DNA of 64,000 nt from Ampullaceana balthica (taxonomy: Eukaryota; Mollusca; Gastropoda; Lymnaeidae). This document shows, one piece after another, positions 50,001 through 60,709 of this stretch; positions within the stretch are counted from its first letter, which is position 1, and the number at the start of each line of letters is the position of its first letter. Below the pieces are notes generated by a model. The model worked only from the letters and a program-made list of their open reading frames with translations. It did no database searches and was not told the DNA's origin. The stretch spans positions 1 through 64,000 of the forward strand of contig CALYLW010000123.1 of NCBI GenBank assembly GCA_944989445.1, in the 5' to 3' direction. The position numbers and the translations under genes were made by a program.

Positions 50001-52080
50001 AAGGTGTTAAGCTGCTTTATTTGCTTGGCATAGGTTGTCCAGCACTCGCTGCCATAATGGAGTGTGGTGAGCATACATGCCTTGTATACAATGATTTTCG
50101 TCCTACCAGTGAGCTGCGCATTGATCCACACTCTTTAATTTAGCCTAGCCATTAACGATTCTTGTTTTTATTTCCTTTTCCAGAGAGAGTGTGCTTGGGA
50201 TGTTACTGCCAGGGAAGTGAAATCCTCGACGATTTCCAAGGTGTTTCACTCAATGGAGATTGCTGGGAGAAGTCTGTGCCTTGTATCATTATGTTGGTCT
50301 TTTTAAGGCTAATCTTTAAACCTAATCCTTGCATGCCTTTGAGAACTTATTGACCAGCTTTTGGAGTCCTATTTCTGTATGTGACGTAGGAGCTGCATCA
50401 TCCGCGAAGAGCAACGCTCTGATTAATACATTTTCCACTTTGCTCTTCACACGGAGCTGGCTGGGGTTAAATAGGCTTACATCCGTCCTGGTTTGAATGT
50501 TCACACCCTCGAAGCAGTCCTCAAAAGCATGTCGCTAAAAAGATACCAAAGAGTGTTGGAGCCAGTACGCCCCTTTTTCAACTCCGCTACAAACTGGGAA
50601 GGGTTCTGAGGTGGCACCATCGAAGAGCACTGTGCTGTGCATATTTGTGTGGAAAGACTCGATGATCTGAGAAGTCGCGGCAGAAATTCTATTTTTCCAG
50701 TATACGTAGCAGACCCTTGCGGCTGACCAGGTCAAATGCCTTTGTTAGGTCTATGAAGGCAACGAAGAGGGCTTTCTTTTGCTCCCGACATTTCTCTTGC
50801 AGCTGACGGAGTGAGAAAATCATGTCCATTGTTGACCGGCCAGCCGAAAACCACATTGTGATTCCGGGTAGACATTTTGTGCCAGAATTTCCAGGCGTGC
50901 AAGAACCACTCTGTAAAAGGCCTTTCCCACAATAGATGTACGCAATAACTGCATGTACGTAACTGAATTGCGTGCGTGTGAGTGTAGAATTAATATATGT
51001 GAATAAATCATAGTTTTTATGATTTGACACACATATTTTGTAAATAAATGTGATACATTTGATTAAGTAGATTGACGCTGAATGTGAAATAATTCATTAA
51101 TTATAGTAATAATAGTAATATTAATAATGTGTAAAATAACAATTCTATATCAACCTTAAGTCTATTCACATACCTAGTTTGGAAAATGTTTATTTTCGAA
51201 TATTTAAAGGAAGAGGAGTAATGAAATATGATTATTAAACTTTGATTACCTCCCGCATCTCTGACACTGGCTGCTACTTCATCCGTTGATCCGTACACGG
51301 GTGAAGCATCCACGAATGACGTAACTGAGTTGATCTGTTGGCGTGGTTCTAAAACAAAGACAGTAGTGATGTTGATTACATGACATCTCAGATGATATCT
51401 GAACTTTCATGTAATAATCTCTAAACCAAACATTATCATTCATGATGAATTCGTTTAGTTTTGGATATAGAACCATGTACAAAGTTGACTCTTACTAGAG
51501 TTAAATCATGTTGTAGTATTGCTTTTAATAATGCATCTAAATAACTTTTTTTAAAAATGTAAATAAATTATTTAAAAAAAATTAAACTCCCCGTACATTT
51601 ATGTCGTATTTTGTCAAATTTTTGTATTGACCTGAAGTAAAGCATTATTTCTTGTGCTGTATACTGATGGAAGGATAAATATTAAAAATGTGTCTACTCG
51701 GAGCAAATCCCTCCAGTAATTCACCCCTCCACACCCCAATGTTTTCCATTCTACTGGCCACAACTTACTCAGCTCACAGCCATTAGCGTCCGTAGCGGCG
51801 TTGGATCTAACAAAGTTCATGCACGTTCCCACAAAGTCCTTTTCGTCTCCAGGCAACAGGATTGGGAAACAGTTGCTGGGGGAAATAACAAATATGCTGT
51901 TGAATTTTAACGCTGTCAGTAGGACTGACTAATAGAAGATTAAATCTCATCTTTACAAGTTCTAATTTACTTTTGATTTTGAAAACAACTAAAGCTAGTT
52001 TGATATCATAGCTAAATAAATTTATTTTTCTCATTGTTAAGATTTCAGCATACCATCGAAACTCCCATTGATTTCCTTCT

Positions 52081-52130
<50 letters not shown>

Positions 52131-54639
52131 CCGGTACTGATAAAAAAAATGTTTCGATTTTTCAGGGAAAAATATAATCGATTAATCGATTAATTTCGAT
52201 TAATTATATTTTTTATTATGCATATATAGTTCTCGTTAAGTCGCGATTAATTATTCCGCGAAGTCGATTACGTCGCGGTAATTCAACAGCTACCAAATTT
52301 GTGACGTAACACAGCGAATTCGTTAGGCTATTCAAGAAATAAGGAAGAAAAACCTTTATCTTTACGTATGCACTTCCAAAATAAATAATAATAGGAGGTA
52401 AAAGTATGTAAGTAAAAACAATAGTAAAAACTCGAATGAGTATTTAAACGCAATTTCCAACAAAGAATTTCCGACTCTTTTATTCAAGGAAAATCATTCT
52501 AGATTACATTAAAAGTCATTTGAAATCTATATTTCTGAAAGTAAACAAAACAATTGCAATCTCCAAATTACTGCTAAAATAACAGGAGTCCACGAACAAG
52601 ATTATTAAAAAATTCCTTCTCCAACATTGATCTAAATATTATTAGCTATCGTTTAGCGTTTGTTTTAAACCCGATAGATGCCATGGTTGGCGAGAAATTG
52701 ACAAAATACTGATACTTTTCGTTTTTTCCCCCCAGGAAATGCAGTAAACCTTTTCGGGATTTTTTCTTTTGCCTGTGCACATCCTTGGAACCTCCTTAAC
52801 ATATTTGCAAAGACCCGAACCCTCTATCTGGTATGGTTCATGGAAAAGTTGCATGTGCAAGCTCGAACAGACAGGACAAATTAGTTATATTTTGATCCGA
52901 AGATTGAACTTTACCTGCCACATACACTTACACACTTAAGTAATAATTATTAGCCTCTTTTTAACTACCTAATAAAACTTTTGAGGCAGGTCACTCCCGC
53001 TGCAAAAGTGCGGGTATATCTTTAGAAAAGTTGCTTGCGAAAGCTCGAAAAGACATGACAGACATTTCAAATATACAAACGCAATTAGTCCCATGGGGAA
53101 ATTGCGTTAAAAATGTTAATTATTAATAAATTGGAGAAAAACAATAATAGAAATACTATCTTAAATTTAAATCAATCAAATTAATTTTATCGAGTAAAAG
53201 TTTTAACGAGTAATCGATTATTTAATCGTTGATTTCCACAGCCCTAATAAATATGTGTAATATATAAAGCTAAATTGAGGGTTGTATGTGGATTGGTTTA
53301 ACCTTTCTATTCTAAGTTACACAATCACGGAAATACCAAATAATGGACTGGGTACTTTCTTTATATTATAGATACGTAATTTTTTTTTAAATTACAATTG
53401 TCACACGATGAATGGGGTTTGATACTTTTTGTACACGTGTAAATAAAATTACTAGGGCTGTTAACGAGTAATTAAAATTTAATCGTTAACGTTTGAACAA
53501 TTAACGATAAAATATACGTTAATTTCAATTAAAGCAAAAAATTAAAACTTATGATGTTATAAGTAACATTTATTAAATGTTCTTATTGAAAATCTAAATA
53601 ACACTGGAATGTCTCTTTTATATGTCATCTTTAACCAATTACGCAAAAAGACAAATGTGTTGACATTATTTGGTTCAAGTAATGAACGGTCTAATTGACA
53701 ATATAACCATACAAGCTGAACAATCATTCACATGGAACTGAGGTAACTGGTACGCACGAAACCGTCTAGGCAAGGAATGACATTATTGGATATCGGTGTT
53801 TAATAAGTTTTCACCATTGTAGAGGGTTAATGGATTCAGGATCTTTCATTTTTATTTTGTAACGAAGTAATTCATCAGAAGAGCTGTCATCATTTTCTGT
53901 CTCTGAGTCAGACTCCAATACTGCCATTAGCTTAATAAGCTTTTAATTTGGTTTGATAATTTGGCGAAGTGTTAGAACCATGGTAGGCTAACTTTATCAA
54001 CATTTTGAACATTCGCGTCATTGACTAGTTTAAAACCAAAATGTTCGTGAAATGTTCTGGAAATTTGTGTTTAAATTTTCGGCAGCTTCTTAAATTATTT
54101 TTTAAAAAACTTTTTGACTTCTATCGAATTTGTAAGTAATGGTTAGATTAATCGTTAAAAATTATTAAATCGTTAACATTTTTAAGGATTAATCGAGAAA
54201 TTAATATATATATATATATATATATATATCAGGGCTGCAGAAATTAACGATTAATTTCTCGATTAATAGTTAAAAAATTTTACGATTAAATGTTTTAACG
54301 ATTAATTAACCGACTACTTATAAATGTACTGGAATTTTAAAACTAAAATATTTCGGCCGATGAATATTAACTAATTTCCGTACGATTACACGAACATTTT
54401 GGTTTAAAACTATCGACTAACGAAATAATGTCAATACAAATGTCTGTTTGAGTTGTTGGTTAAAAGATGTCATAAAAAGAAGGCCTTCCAGTGTTATTTC
54501 GAATTTTGACAAATACGTTTAATAAATGTTACTTATGACACCATAAATTTCAATTTTTGGCTTTAATCGTAATTAACGATTAATTAATCGTTAATTCGCC
54601 AAAAGGCAACGATTAAATTTAAATTAATCGTTAACAGTC

Positions 54640-54713
<74 letters not shown>

Positions 54714-57700
54714 TACTATTCCTGTATTCGTATGAAACTGATATTGTTTCCTGTTTATATAATTTTGGATATCTTCTTAATATTTATTTTCAGATTATAA
54801 TTCAGTTCTTACTTTTTTTTCTATACTAATAAATGCCTAATCCCTTTATCACCAATCAATATACTAATAAATGCCTAATCCCTTTATCACCAATCAATAT
54901 ACTAATAAATCCCTAATCCCTTTATCACCAATCAATAGTTCTCCAGATTTATTTTATATCTATATAACTTGTATTTTGTACCCGGGGGTGAGGTAGGAGT
55001 TTGAGTCCACGATTAAGCTAAAAATGTGAAATGACGGTTGGTTGTTAGCGAAAAACCTAAATATGTTCAAAGTCCTCTAAATTTAAAGGTGATACTTGTT
55101 ATAACAGCCTTTCCTCCTGAAAACACGTGACTTACGGATCCGTGTTAGCTGGTGGGTTGGTGTTGTTCGGACCACAGCAGACGAGTGGTCCATTGGCGCC
55201 TGTTTAGAGAGGATTTTAAGTATTTTTTACAGTGTTTACTTCTAGTTACTTTTTTAAAACTCCTCAATAAGATTAAAATTTGAATTATTTTTACTATTGA
55301 AAGTGTTCTGGTTATATAGTTGCAATGGTTTTAAGAAACAGATTAATTATCATTACAAGCGAATTGAATTGAATCACTCAGAAAATATTTGAATAAAACC
55401 GGAAGTTAAGGGTTTATCACTCACAAGACAACTTCTCTGTTATAATTCTCTACACCTACTTGAAGTAGTGGGAATGAGAGTGACGTCATGGTCAATCCAC
55501 TGTCCCCATTGCATGACGATGATTGGTCTGTTGGTCGGATCGGTGTTGGCAGGGTGGAGAACGCGGCTCACAATACGTGCACCAGGCAGAGGCGTGCCGT
55601 CACTGGCTCTAGTTCTGGGAGAACCAACACCTATCGGGGAATAGAAACGCCTACTCTAGGAAAAAATATTTTATAGCAAAATAGCGGAGAGGACGGTCCA
55701 TCCTATGTGACGCTTCTTTTTTTTTAGTTTTAAGTGGAGGATTTTCAGTAATAAAGCTTACTGCGCCACCGCATTATATCTACTTCTATGCCCTCGCTTA
55801 CTTGGAGCAATATTTTGAAGTCTTTCCGCGATGAAAGACTATGGTTTATTACGGTGGAAATGAAAGAGAGAAAGAGAGAAATGTTGAGGACAACAGGGAA
55901 AAGTAAAAAACAATATGAAGTACTAAGACGCTAACTTAGATACATTTAATTATAAAAGTTAACATTTTTAATTAAGTAGGGGTTGTTAACCAAATAATAT
56001 AATAACCAGTTCATTGAATACTGATGTATTTAAGAGATCTTAATAGTTTCATATCTTTGTATTCGGGAGATCTCGGAGATTGCATACCGGTGTGTACTAT
56101 ATTTTTTTAATCGTATGTTTTTATTTGGATTTTAAAATTTTATTTATGCTATTACAGGTCCCTAAATAGCATTACGTTGATTCGCTATTGAAAAGAAATT
56201 CCAAAGAAGAGAAGTAAAATAATTTTTAATACAATAATTTAACTATTACCATAATTATTTTTAATCGGAAGAATTATTAGTGAAAGATCGTGGTAAATTT
56301 GAATAATTTTTTTACTATCATTGACATTTGCTTTAAATCGTACCTGGAAATCATATACATATCTATATATATTATAATATATTTACACTCAATTATTGCT
56401 GATTGTGGCCTAACTCTAAATCATAACCATGTTGGTTTCCAGATTAACATTTACCAAACAACGCACGAACCTATGACGTCAGCATTTGTGTTGTCAACAG
56501 TGCTGACTGACTCAAAGAGTTATTTTTTTGGTGCAGTAATTTGGTGCGCTGCTTTCTAAAATTACTTTAAAAATCGTGTGGTGATTAGCACTGTAAAAAA
56601 ATATTATATACATACTTTGTGTACATTTCCGGAATATTTCGTATGTATAATACAAGGATAAGTTACTTGGACTTTTGACCAAAAAAAACAACCTATTATA
56701 AAATACTTTGTGTACATTTAAGAAAGTTTCATATTACATATTTATCATACAAGGACAGGTTCGTTGGGCTTTTGAAAAAGGTGAGCGCTGTAGGCACCCT
56801 TAAAAAACGGGCGCCGCACGCGCCACGGCGCCGCGGCAAAAACTAGTATATATATATTTACCCCCAATTATCCTGCCGTTACGCTGAGGGACATCACGCT
56901 GCTTATTTTTTTAATATATAGATATAAAAATCATAATCATTTTGGTTTCCAGATAAACATTAAACACCCACCATACTATTATTAATAATTGAACAATTTC
57001 ATGCGGACGTTCAAAAAGAGTTATATTTTTGTGCAGTAATATGGTGCGCTGCTTTCTAAAATTTCTCGCCGTAAAAAGATATTATATGACGTCTTTGTTT
57101 TAGCTCATATCTAAATTTTGCAAAAGGGAACGATGTATAAAGAGGATTTGAGGATTGTTAATTATAAAATACTTTGTGTACATTTCAGGAATACTTCGTA
57201 TTTATCATACAAAGATAAGTTTCTTGGGCTTTTAAAAAAGGTGGGCGCCGTAGGCGCCCTAAAGAAAGTGGGCGCCCTAGCACAACCTAGTATATAAAGA
57301 AATATAGATGAGGTTTACTAAATTAATTTAACAATTCTTTAATTAAATGGACCTACCATCTCCATATTCTGCTGGTAGTCGCCTAATGAGAGGCTTGAAG
57401 GACGCCCCCCTATTTCTGATATCGTTACACGACCCGTCGAATGTTCTGAACTTTTTGGAGTTGTAGTCAGGGCAAGACTGGAATAATCAGACATTTGTTA
57501 TGGCTTCAGACGAAGCTAAATTCAGGCAGGTTAACGTTACTTAACTGCATCGTTGTCTCAATGAGGATGGTGCATGAAACTAAATTTGAAAAATAGGACT
57601 TGTACATACAGTCTGGCTTTCATTTAAAGGGTGCCGTAATTTTGTTGTTTGCATCCGTTACACAACAATTTTTTACATATTTATAACTGTTGTAAAAATA

Positions 57701-58914
57701 AGTGAATGAGTAAAAAATATTTTTTTAAAAACCCACACACATGAAAAACTTTTCAGTTTTTTTTTAGAGACTGTAGGTAGAGAAAGCTTCTTAAATAATT
57801 ATTTTAGGGTCGGCTATGGTGGATAAGTAACTTTAAATTAACGCCCTTAATGTATTAAGAACTTCTGCACGTGGAGGGGCGGGGGAGAAGTTTTATTGAA
57901 AGGCATCTCGTTTTAAGACGCATGTAAGTTTGGACGACTTTTGTAAATGCATCATTAGATTAAGAGTGGAGAGCAGCGATAGCAACTGTTTTGACTTGTG
58001 ATTAGAGGATTAGCCAAAACAATGGTAAAACAATTTTATCTAAAAAGAATTTTAAAAAATATAGAAACAATAAACAAACTTAAAAAAAAGCCTCAGTCGT
58101 ATTTCCAAAGTGTATCTAGGACTGGCTGTGTTTGGGCCTTTACGCACTATTTGTGGCCTTGTCTATTATTATCTTCTTATTTTCAAATAGAGACAACACA
58201 CACGGATAAATACAGGGAAATCGCCCAGAATTCTTTGGTAAACTGTATAACAGAGAGCAACTCTCACCTCACGAAAGTCTTGTGGCAGGGGAATTGCTCT
58301 ACTGCCGGTACCTACACTTCCTGTTGGCATGTCGTAGAACCAACCGGGATTTCTCCTACACACACCTAGGGAAAATAATGTGTCTGTTAAATAAATAATC
58401 AAATAGTTTTTTTCGATTATCCATAGTTTATTTTTGCTTTATTCAAAGAAAGGTTCAGTGAAAATTTACGAACTATTTTCTTGGGGTAAAAGATACGACA
58501 TGATTTACGTGTTATGAAAACTCTTTTATTAGTATTCCAATCTAAAATCTTCGAACGTTAACAAATCTCATTTTAAAAACAAATATGGAGATGGTTATGT
58601 AAAAAGAAGACCTACCGGCTACTTGTCTTGATTTCCTTCGTTGATTCTGAGGCAGAAAACTCAATAATTCTTCAGATATGAAACTAGGTGGCATCGAAGC
58701 ATCTGTTGTGGCAGGGTGAAGAATGAAAATGATATTACATTAGAAATGGAAACCAAAACATCGCGCATCAGAAGTTATTCAAACATAATTTGCAAATGAA
58801 GATTGCTCCAATTTTTCATTTGTAAATATAATGAAAGAACTTACCCTGGAGTTTTATTATAAAAATGGAATATTTATATAAATAAGGGAATATTTATATA
58901 AATAAAGAAATATT

Positions 58915-58998
<84 letters not shown>

Positions 58999-60538
58999 GG
59001 CTGCGGAAATTAACGATTAATTTCTCGATTAGTCGTTAAAAAATTTTTTTACGATTAAATTACCCGTCCCTTACAGATCATTGGAAGTCGAAAAATAAAA
59101 AAAAATAACTAATCAAAATAGCTGCCGATAAATAATAAATTTCCTGATGATTACACGAATATTTCTGTTTTAAACTATTGAATGACGGGAATGTTCAAAA
59201 TGTTGATAAAGTTTGCCTACCATGGTTCTAACACTTTGCCTACTTATCAAACCAAATGAAAAGCGTATTAAGCTAATGGCAGTAATGGAGTCTGACTCAG
59301 AGATAGAAAATGACGACAGCTCTTCTGATGAATTACTGCGTTACAAAATGGAGATGAAAGTTCTTGAGTCAATTAACCTTCTACAAAGGTGGAAACTTAA
59401 TGAACGCCAATATCCGATAATGTCATTTCTTGCCAAGGCCGTTTTCTGCATGCCAGTTACCTCAGCTCCATGTGAATGATTGATCACTTGGCTGTTTATA
59501 TTGTAAAATAGACCCGCTAATCACTTGGACGAAATAATGCCAACACTATTGTATTTTTGCGTAGTTAGTTTAAAAGATGACATATAAAGGAGACATTCCC
59601 GTGTTATTTAGATTTTCAACAAGAACGTGTAATAGGTGTTACTTGTATATAAATAAATAAATAAATAAATACATACATATATATATGTGTGTGTGTGTGT
59701 GTGCCTAGTTTGATCGTTTAACATTTTATATTCAAATGTTTTGGAAGACTATATATATTACAAATAAGGGTTGAATGCTATTTAAGTATACAGTTATAAA
59801 GCTGAGATACATTGTATTCAGAGTAAATTATCGTCTATTGGGCTTGGTTACAGTGAAAAGGATTTAGTTAATCCCCATAGATGTTGATAAATGATGTAAT
59901 CTTGTACAGATAAAGTTAATGCAGATAGTAACACAATTTTTAAATAGGTTTATTTGGTCAAGGAAATTTACAATTTTCAATTCATCCGAGCTATGTCGTA
60001 TTTTCCGTTTGAAACAAAAACTCATTAAAACAATAATTTACGTGATTTTTTAAAATAATAAATAAAATTTCTTACCATTGTAAGTCTGATTTAAAATTTG
60101 TATGTCATTGACTTCTTCGACATCAGCAGCATTTATATCTAAAAGAAGACATTTTGGGAACCGTTTCAGGGTTTTATGAATTATAAGAAAATATAATGAA
60201 AGTAATGTGTTACATTATTTTTTTTGTTTTAAATAACAAAAGGGAAATTATTTCTTAAAAATGTATAGACTATTTGTATCTGATAAGCCACTATAAGTTA
60301 TTATCATTAAGAAAAAAAAACATGACACAAATAAAAAAAATATAATTTTAAAAAAAAGATGAGATTTTAAAGGAAAAAGGAATAGAAATATTTTCAACAA
60401 ATTTTTTCTTCTTTATATTAGATTTGCGTTATTAAAAAAATTATATATATTTTTTATTATTATCAACACAATTTTATTTTTAGTATAAAAAATTTTGATT
60501 ATAGAAATTATATTTCAGAACAATTTCAACCCAAAAAA

Positions 60539-60585
<47 letters not shown>

Positions 60586-60651
60586 CCAAATTATACCTTT
60601 TCCTGCACAGAGTGAAACCACTGTTAGCGCTATCACAAAAGCGTGAAACAT
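38043..60651 (-). CDS. secreted animal haem peroxidase, 16-exon gene
   Basis: Haem-dependent peroxidase of the peroxidase-cyclooxygenase (animal peroxidase) superfamily, acting outside the cell or in vesicles on H2O2. Exons (high to low): 60651-60597, 60138-60076, 58702-58616, 58365-58268, 57477-57357, 55630-55456, 51875-51769, 51348-51250, 49314-49216, 48776-48627, 47812-47581, 47121-47021, 44005-43798, 43557-43385, 43085-42986, 38145-38043. All have AG/GT borders and compatible phases; the sum is 1971 nt, 656 aa plus stop. Key residues: covalent-haem Asp and distal His in WGQWIDHDV (D188, H189), Ca loop TSFVDAS (245-251), catalytic Arg in AGDIR (R305), proximal His in RFGHS (H407), Asn in FNIQRGRD (N487). 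No immunoglobulin or LRR domains, so not peroxidasin. Substrate and physiological role are not deducible; host defence, matrix cross-linking and oocyte roles occur in the family. Confidence 0.92.
38146..38860. other. distal part of peroxidase intron 15
   Basis: No coding sequence is seen. The first 60 bp next to exon 16 resemble 28706-28770, the flank of the pseudo-exon copy. The rest is AT-rich DNA up to the tandem repeat starting at 38862. Confidence 0.5.
38862..39940. repeat. tandem pair of ~0.55-kb repeat units
   Basis: Two units, each from AAATCCCTTATATTAACTTC to CATATATAAGGGATTTATAG, begin at about 38862 and 39430. Shared content: (TCATC)n, GGCGGGCGGAAAAACAAAAG, GATCGAGCTGAAATTTGG and GATCGATCGAACGTACCGTA. 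Unit ends are inverted AAATCCCTTATAT. The linking text TATAGTCAAAAACTTTG and TTTTTACGGGT is the reverse complement of unit ends at 25.2-26.2 kb, so these are one family in opposite orientations. Confidence 0.85.
39955..40235 (-). mobile_element. second tRNA-related SINE family
   Basis: On the minus strand, GCGGCTGGATAGCGAAGTCG, then GTGCGCTCGCCTCACA and GGGATCGAGCCCACG, look like a tRNA 5' half and T-arm (box B-like GGATCGAGCCC). A non-tRNA body follows (CCTGGAGAGGGATGG, GCCACCAGTGTCTAAGCC). It is unrelated to the SINE at 31.4 kb. Confidence 0.55.
40685..42885 (+). mobile_element. non-autonomous Helitron with internal ~170-bp tandem array
   Basis: The element begins A|TCTATACTAATAAAAGGC and ends ACGCGGGTAATTTGCTAG|T. 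These are a TC start, CTAG end and A/T insertion site, with an imperfect hairpin (TTACC..GGTAA) before the end. Between them lie about 12 units centred on AAGCATGAAACTTTGGGAAG (near 40760, 40927, 41096, 41290, 41462, 41638, 41810, 41968, 42140, 42300, 42468, 42640). Two unit types largely alternate (CCTCTCGCGACG-type and CGATGGTAAC-type). It lies in intron 15 of the peroxidase gene, antisense to it. Confidence 0.85.
44300..46330 (-). pseudogene. degenerate LINE (non-LTR retrotransposon) in peroxidase intron 12
   Basis: Successive minus-strand frames give a reverse transcriptase in order. These are a pre-RT block (YLELYSTVNTV, AIGNDGIPPEALKS), the template block (FDGATSEAFHVSSGVKQGCV), the active-site box ELLFADDAALTAHTE, then thumb and tail (LYGSETWTTYTSKERKLNNF, LRCLRHSLGIKWQDKVPNTE, RLRWLGHVKRMSPG, GRPCIRFKDVCQRD). 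Frameshifts and stops separate the blocks, for example at about 45600, 45120 and 44640. No endonuclease domain is seen. It lies in the same orientation as the host gene. Clade not assigned. Confidence 0.88.
46331..47020. other. intron 12 remainder with GA-rich microsatellite
   Basis: It includes an (AG)n tract at about 46558-46665. A possible duplicated phrase, CCGGCC.GG..AGATTTGTA, lies near 46810-46960 (GGCCTGGGCCAAATTTGTC and GGGGCCAGATTTGTAAAAATGGCC). No coding sequence. Confidence 0.5.
47021..49314 (-). CDS. peroxidase exons 9-12: catalytic Arg and proximal His
   Basis: Exon 9 ends NDYCFLA. Exon 10 encodes GDIRVNQQPYL then LHTIFLREHNRIA. The Arg of GDIR corresponds to the catalytic Arg of myeloperoxidase, but the Glu three residues later that esterifies haem in that enzyme is Gln here (Q308). 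Exon 11 uses acceptor AAAAAG before CCCTGCAAC and encodes ALQQVVTYNEWLP to MRFGHSLIPSVF, with the proximal His. Exon 12 encodes PGFVLDGLDDVVSGM. Intron 8, just upstream of exon 9, and intron 12, just downstream of exon 12, each contain a LINE relic; intron 10 contains a Helitron. Confidence 0.92.
47338..47400. repeat. (TA)n tract in peroxidase intron 11
   Basis: TA dinucleotides interrupted by TTTT and GTAT, between exons 11 and 12. Confidence 0.8.
48328..48602 (+). mobile_element. non-autonomous Helitron in peroxidase intron 10
   Basis: It starts A|TCAATATACATAATTTGC as at 27749. The body is shared (ATTTTAGAAAGCAGCGCATC, ACTTCCGCATAAAATTGTT). It ends with CCGTCACTTTTGAC and a mutated CCAG|T terminus. 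The right end is only about 24 bp from the exon 10 splice donor. Confidence 0.82.
49540..50960 (-). pseudogene. degenerate LINE in peroxidase intron 8
   Basis: Blocks of a LINE reverse transcriptase on the minus strand: FVAFIDLTKAFDLVSRKGLL, LFDGATSEPFPVCSGVEKG, LIRALLFADDAAPTSHTE, LHYGSECWTTYAKQIKQLN, FHLRSLRRILHINGRIKSP and RWLVHVRRMSSERIP. It is the same family as the 44.3-46.3 kb element (shared FDGATSE, FADDAA.T.HTE, WTTY), but more rearranged and truncated upstream. It is sense-oriented with the host gene. Confidence 0.85.
51250..57477 (-). CDS. peroxidase exons 5-8: distal haem side and Ca loop
   Basis: Exon 5 encodes FRTFDGSCNDIRN, the family's start-of-domain signature. Exon 6 (acceptor CCGATAG before GTGTTGG, chosen because earlier AGs give stops) encodes GSPRTR to QWGQWIDHDV, with the distal His and the Asp that bonds haem. 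Its donor must be AAGTAG-GTGTAG (phase 2) to join exon 7, NCFPILLPGDE to CMNFVRS. Exon 8 encodes INSVTSFVDASPVYGSTDEV, with the Ca-binding T-x-F-x-D-x-S. Intron 5 holds two Helitron-like copies and intron 6 three hAT-like elements. Confidence 0.9.
52086..52127. repeat. (TA)n tract next to hAT-like element
   Basis: Pure TA dinucleotides ending exactly where the hAT-like element at 52127 begins. Confidence 0.85.
52127..53246. mobile_element. hAT-like element in peroxidase intron 6
   Basis: It begins TTGGCCGGTACTGATAAAA (compare TAGGGCTTGTACTGATTAAA at 25012), with AATCGATTAATCGATTAA and TTGTGACGTAACACAGCG. It ends (inverted) TAGGGCTGTGGAAATCAACG. Same family as 25012-27558, without that copy's LINE and tandem insertions. 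A Helitron-like hairpin, CTCCCGCTGCAAAAGTGCGG, is at about 52996. The 72-codon minus-strand frame at 52642-52860 has no recognisable domain. Confidence 0.65.
53453..54203 (-). mobile_element. hAT element remnant with transposase C-terminal relic
   Basis: It begins TAGGGCTGTTAACGAGTAA and runs to GATTAATCGAGAAATTAAT. Read on the minus strand, the centre contains ESDSE.ENDDSSSDELLRYK and then a broken version of the hAT C-terminal dimerisation region. The same region is better preserved at 59213-59479. The right terminal repeat is lost in the (TA)n tract. Confidence 0.7.
54230..54642. mobile_element. short hAT MITE embedded in (TA)n
   Basis: It starts CAGGGCTGCAGAAATTAACG and ends (inverted) TAGGACTGTTAACGATTAAT. 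Both flanks are (TA)n. The interior is shared with the 53453 and 58996 elements (TTACGATTAAA, GGCTTTAATCGTAATTAACG). It is non-coding. Confidence 0.75.
54822..54940 (+). repeat. three copies of a ~38-bp tandem repeat
   Basis: Units of the form ATACTAATAAATGCCTAATC, continuing CCTTTATCACCAATCAAT, repeated three times. The unit start resembles the 5' start of the Helitron at 40685. Confidence 0.85.
54941..55455. other. intron 6 proximal part
   Basis: Mostly unique intronic DNA next to exon 6. A block at 54980-55210 is less AT-rich (GTTAGCTGGTGGGTTGG and similar) and has no recognisable coding content. Confidence 0.4.
56395..57295 (+). mobile_element. two adjacent non-autonomous Helitron-like copies in peroxidase intron 5
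   Basis: Copy 1 (about 56395-56848) and copy 2 (about 56900-57293) share TCATAACCATGTTGGTTTCC / TCATAATCATTTTGGTTTCC, GAGTTATTTTTTTGGTGCAG, ATACTTTGTGTACATTT and a GC-rich end. The 3' ends read GCGCCGCGGCAAAAACTAG|T and GCGCCCTAGCACAACCTAG|T, Helitron-like CTAG termini. An inverted fragment of the same family is at 3217-3626. Confidence 0.65.
58268..60651 (-). CDS. peroxidase exons 1-4: signal peptide and propeptide-like region
   Basis: Exon 1 encodes MFHAFVIALTVVSLCAGK, a classical secretory signal peptide. Exons 2 and 3 encode an acidic then basic stretch (DVEEVNDIQ; PQNQRRKSRQVA), possibly a propeptide. Exon 4 encodes VCRRNPGWFYDMPTG and ends FRE, before the catalytic domain. Exons 1-3 end in phase 1 and exon 4 in phase 0. 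These N-terminal exons are less conserved in the family, so they rest on splice signals, the promoter upstream and unbroken phase. Intron 2 holds a hAT remnant. Confidence 0.8.
58918..58995. repeat. (TA)n tract next to hAT element
   Basis: About 78 bp of TA dinucleotide ending at the TAGGG terminus of the element beginning at 58996. Confidence 0.9.
58996..59650 (+). mobile_element. hAT element remnant with transposase C-terminal fragment, peroxidase intron 2
   Basis: It starts TAGGGCTGCGGAAATTAACG. The frame at 59213-59479 ends with WKLNERQYPIMSFLAKAVFC, MPVTSAPCE and a stop. WW.N...YP...LA....C.P.TSAPSER is the hAT C-terminal (hATC) dimerisation signature, so this is the end of a hAT transposase with all catalytic parts deleted. 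The 3' terminal repeat is not clear. Confidence 0.8.
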
Positions 60652-60709
60652 CTTTAGTTGTCTGAGACGCTGCTTTTCCGAATGTTAAAACTGTGAGAGG
60701 CTCTGCTCA

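Noticed and set aside
52642..52860. Possible additional peroxidase exon on the minus strand
   Set aside because: Lies inside a hAT-like element, shows no peroxidase motif, and exons 6 and 7 join in phase without it.
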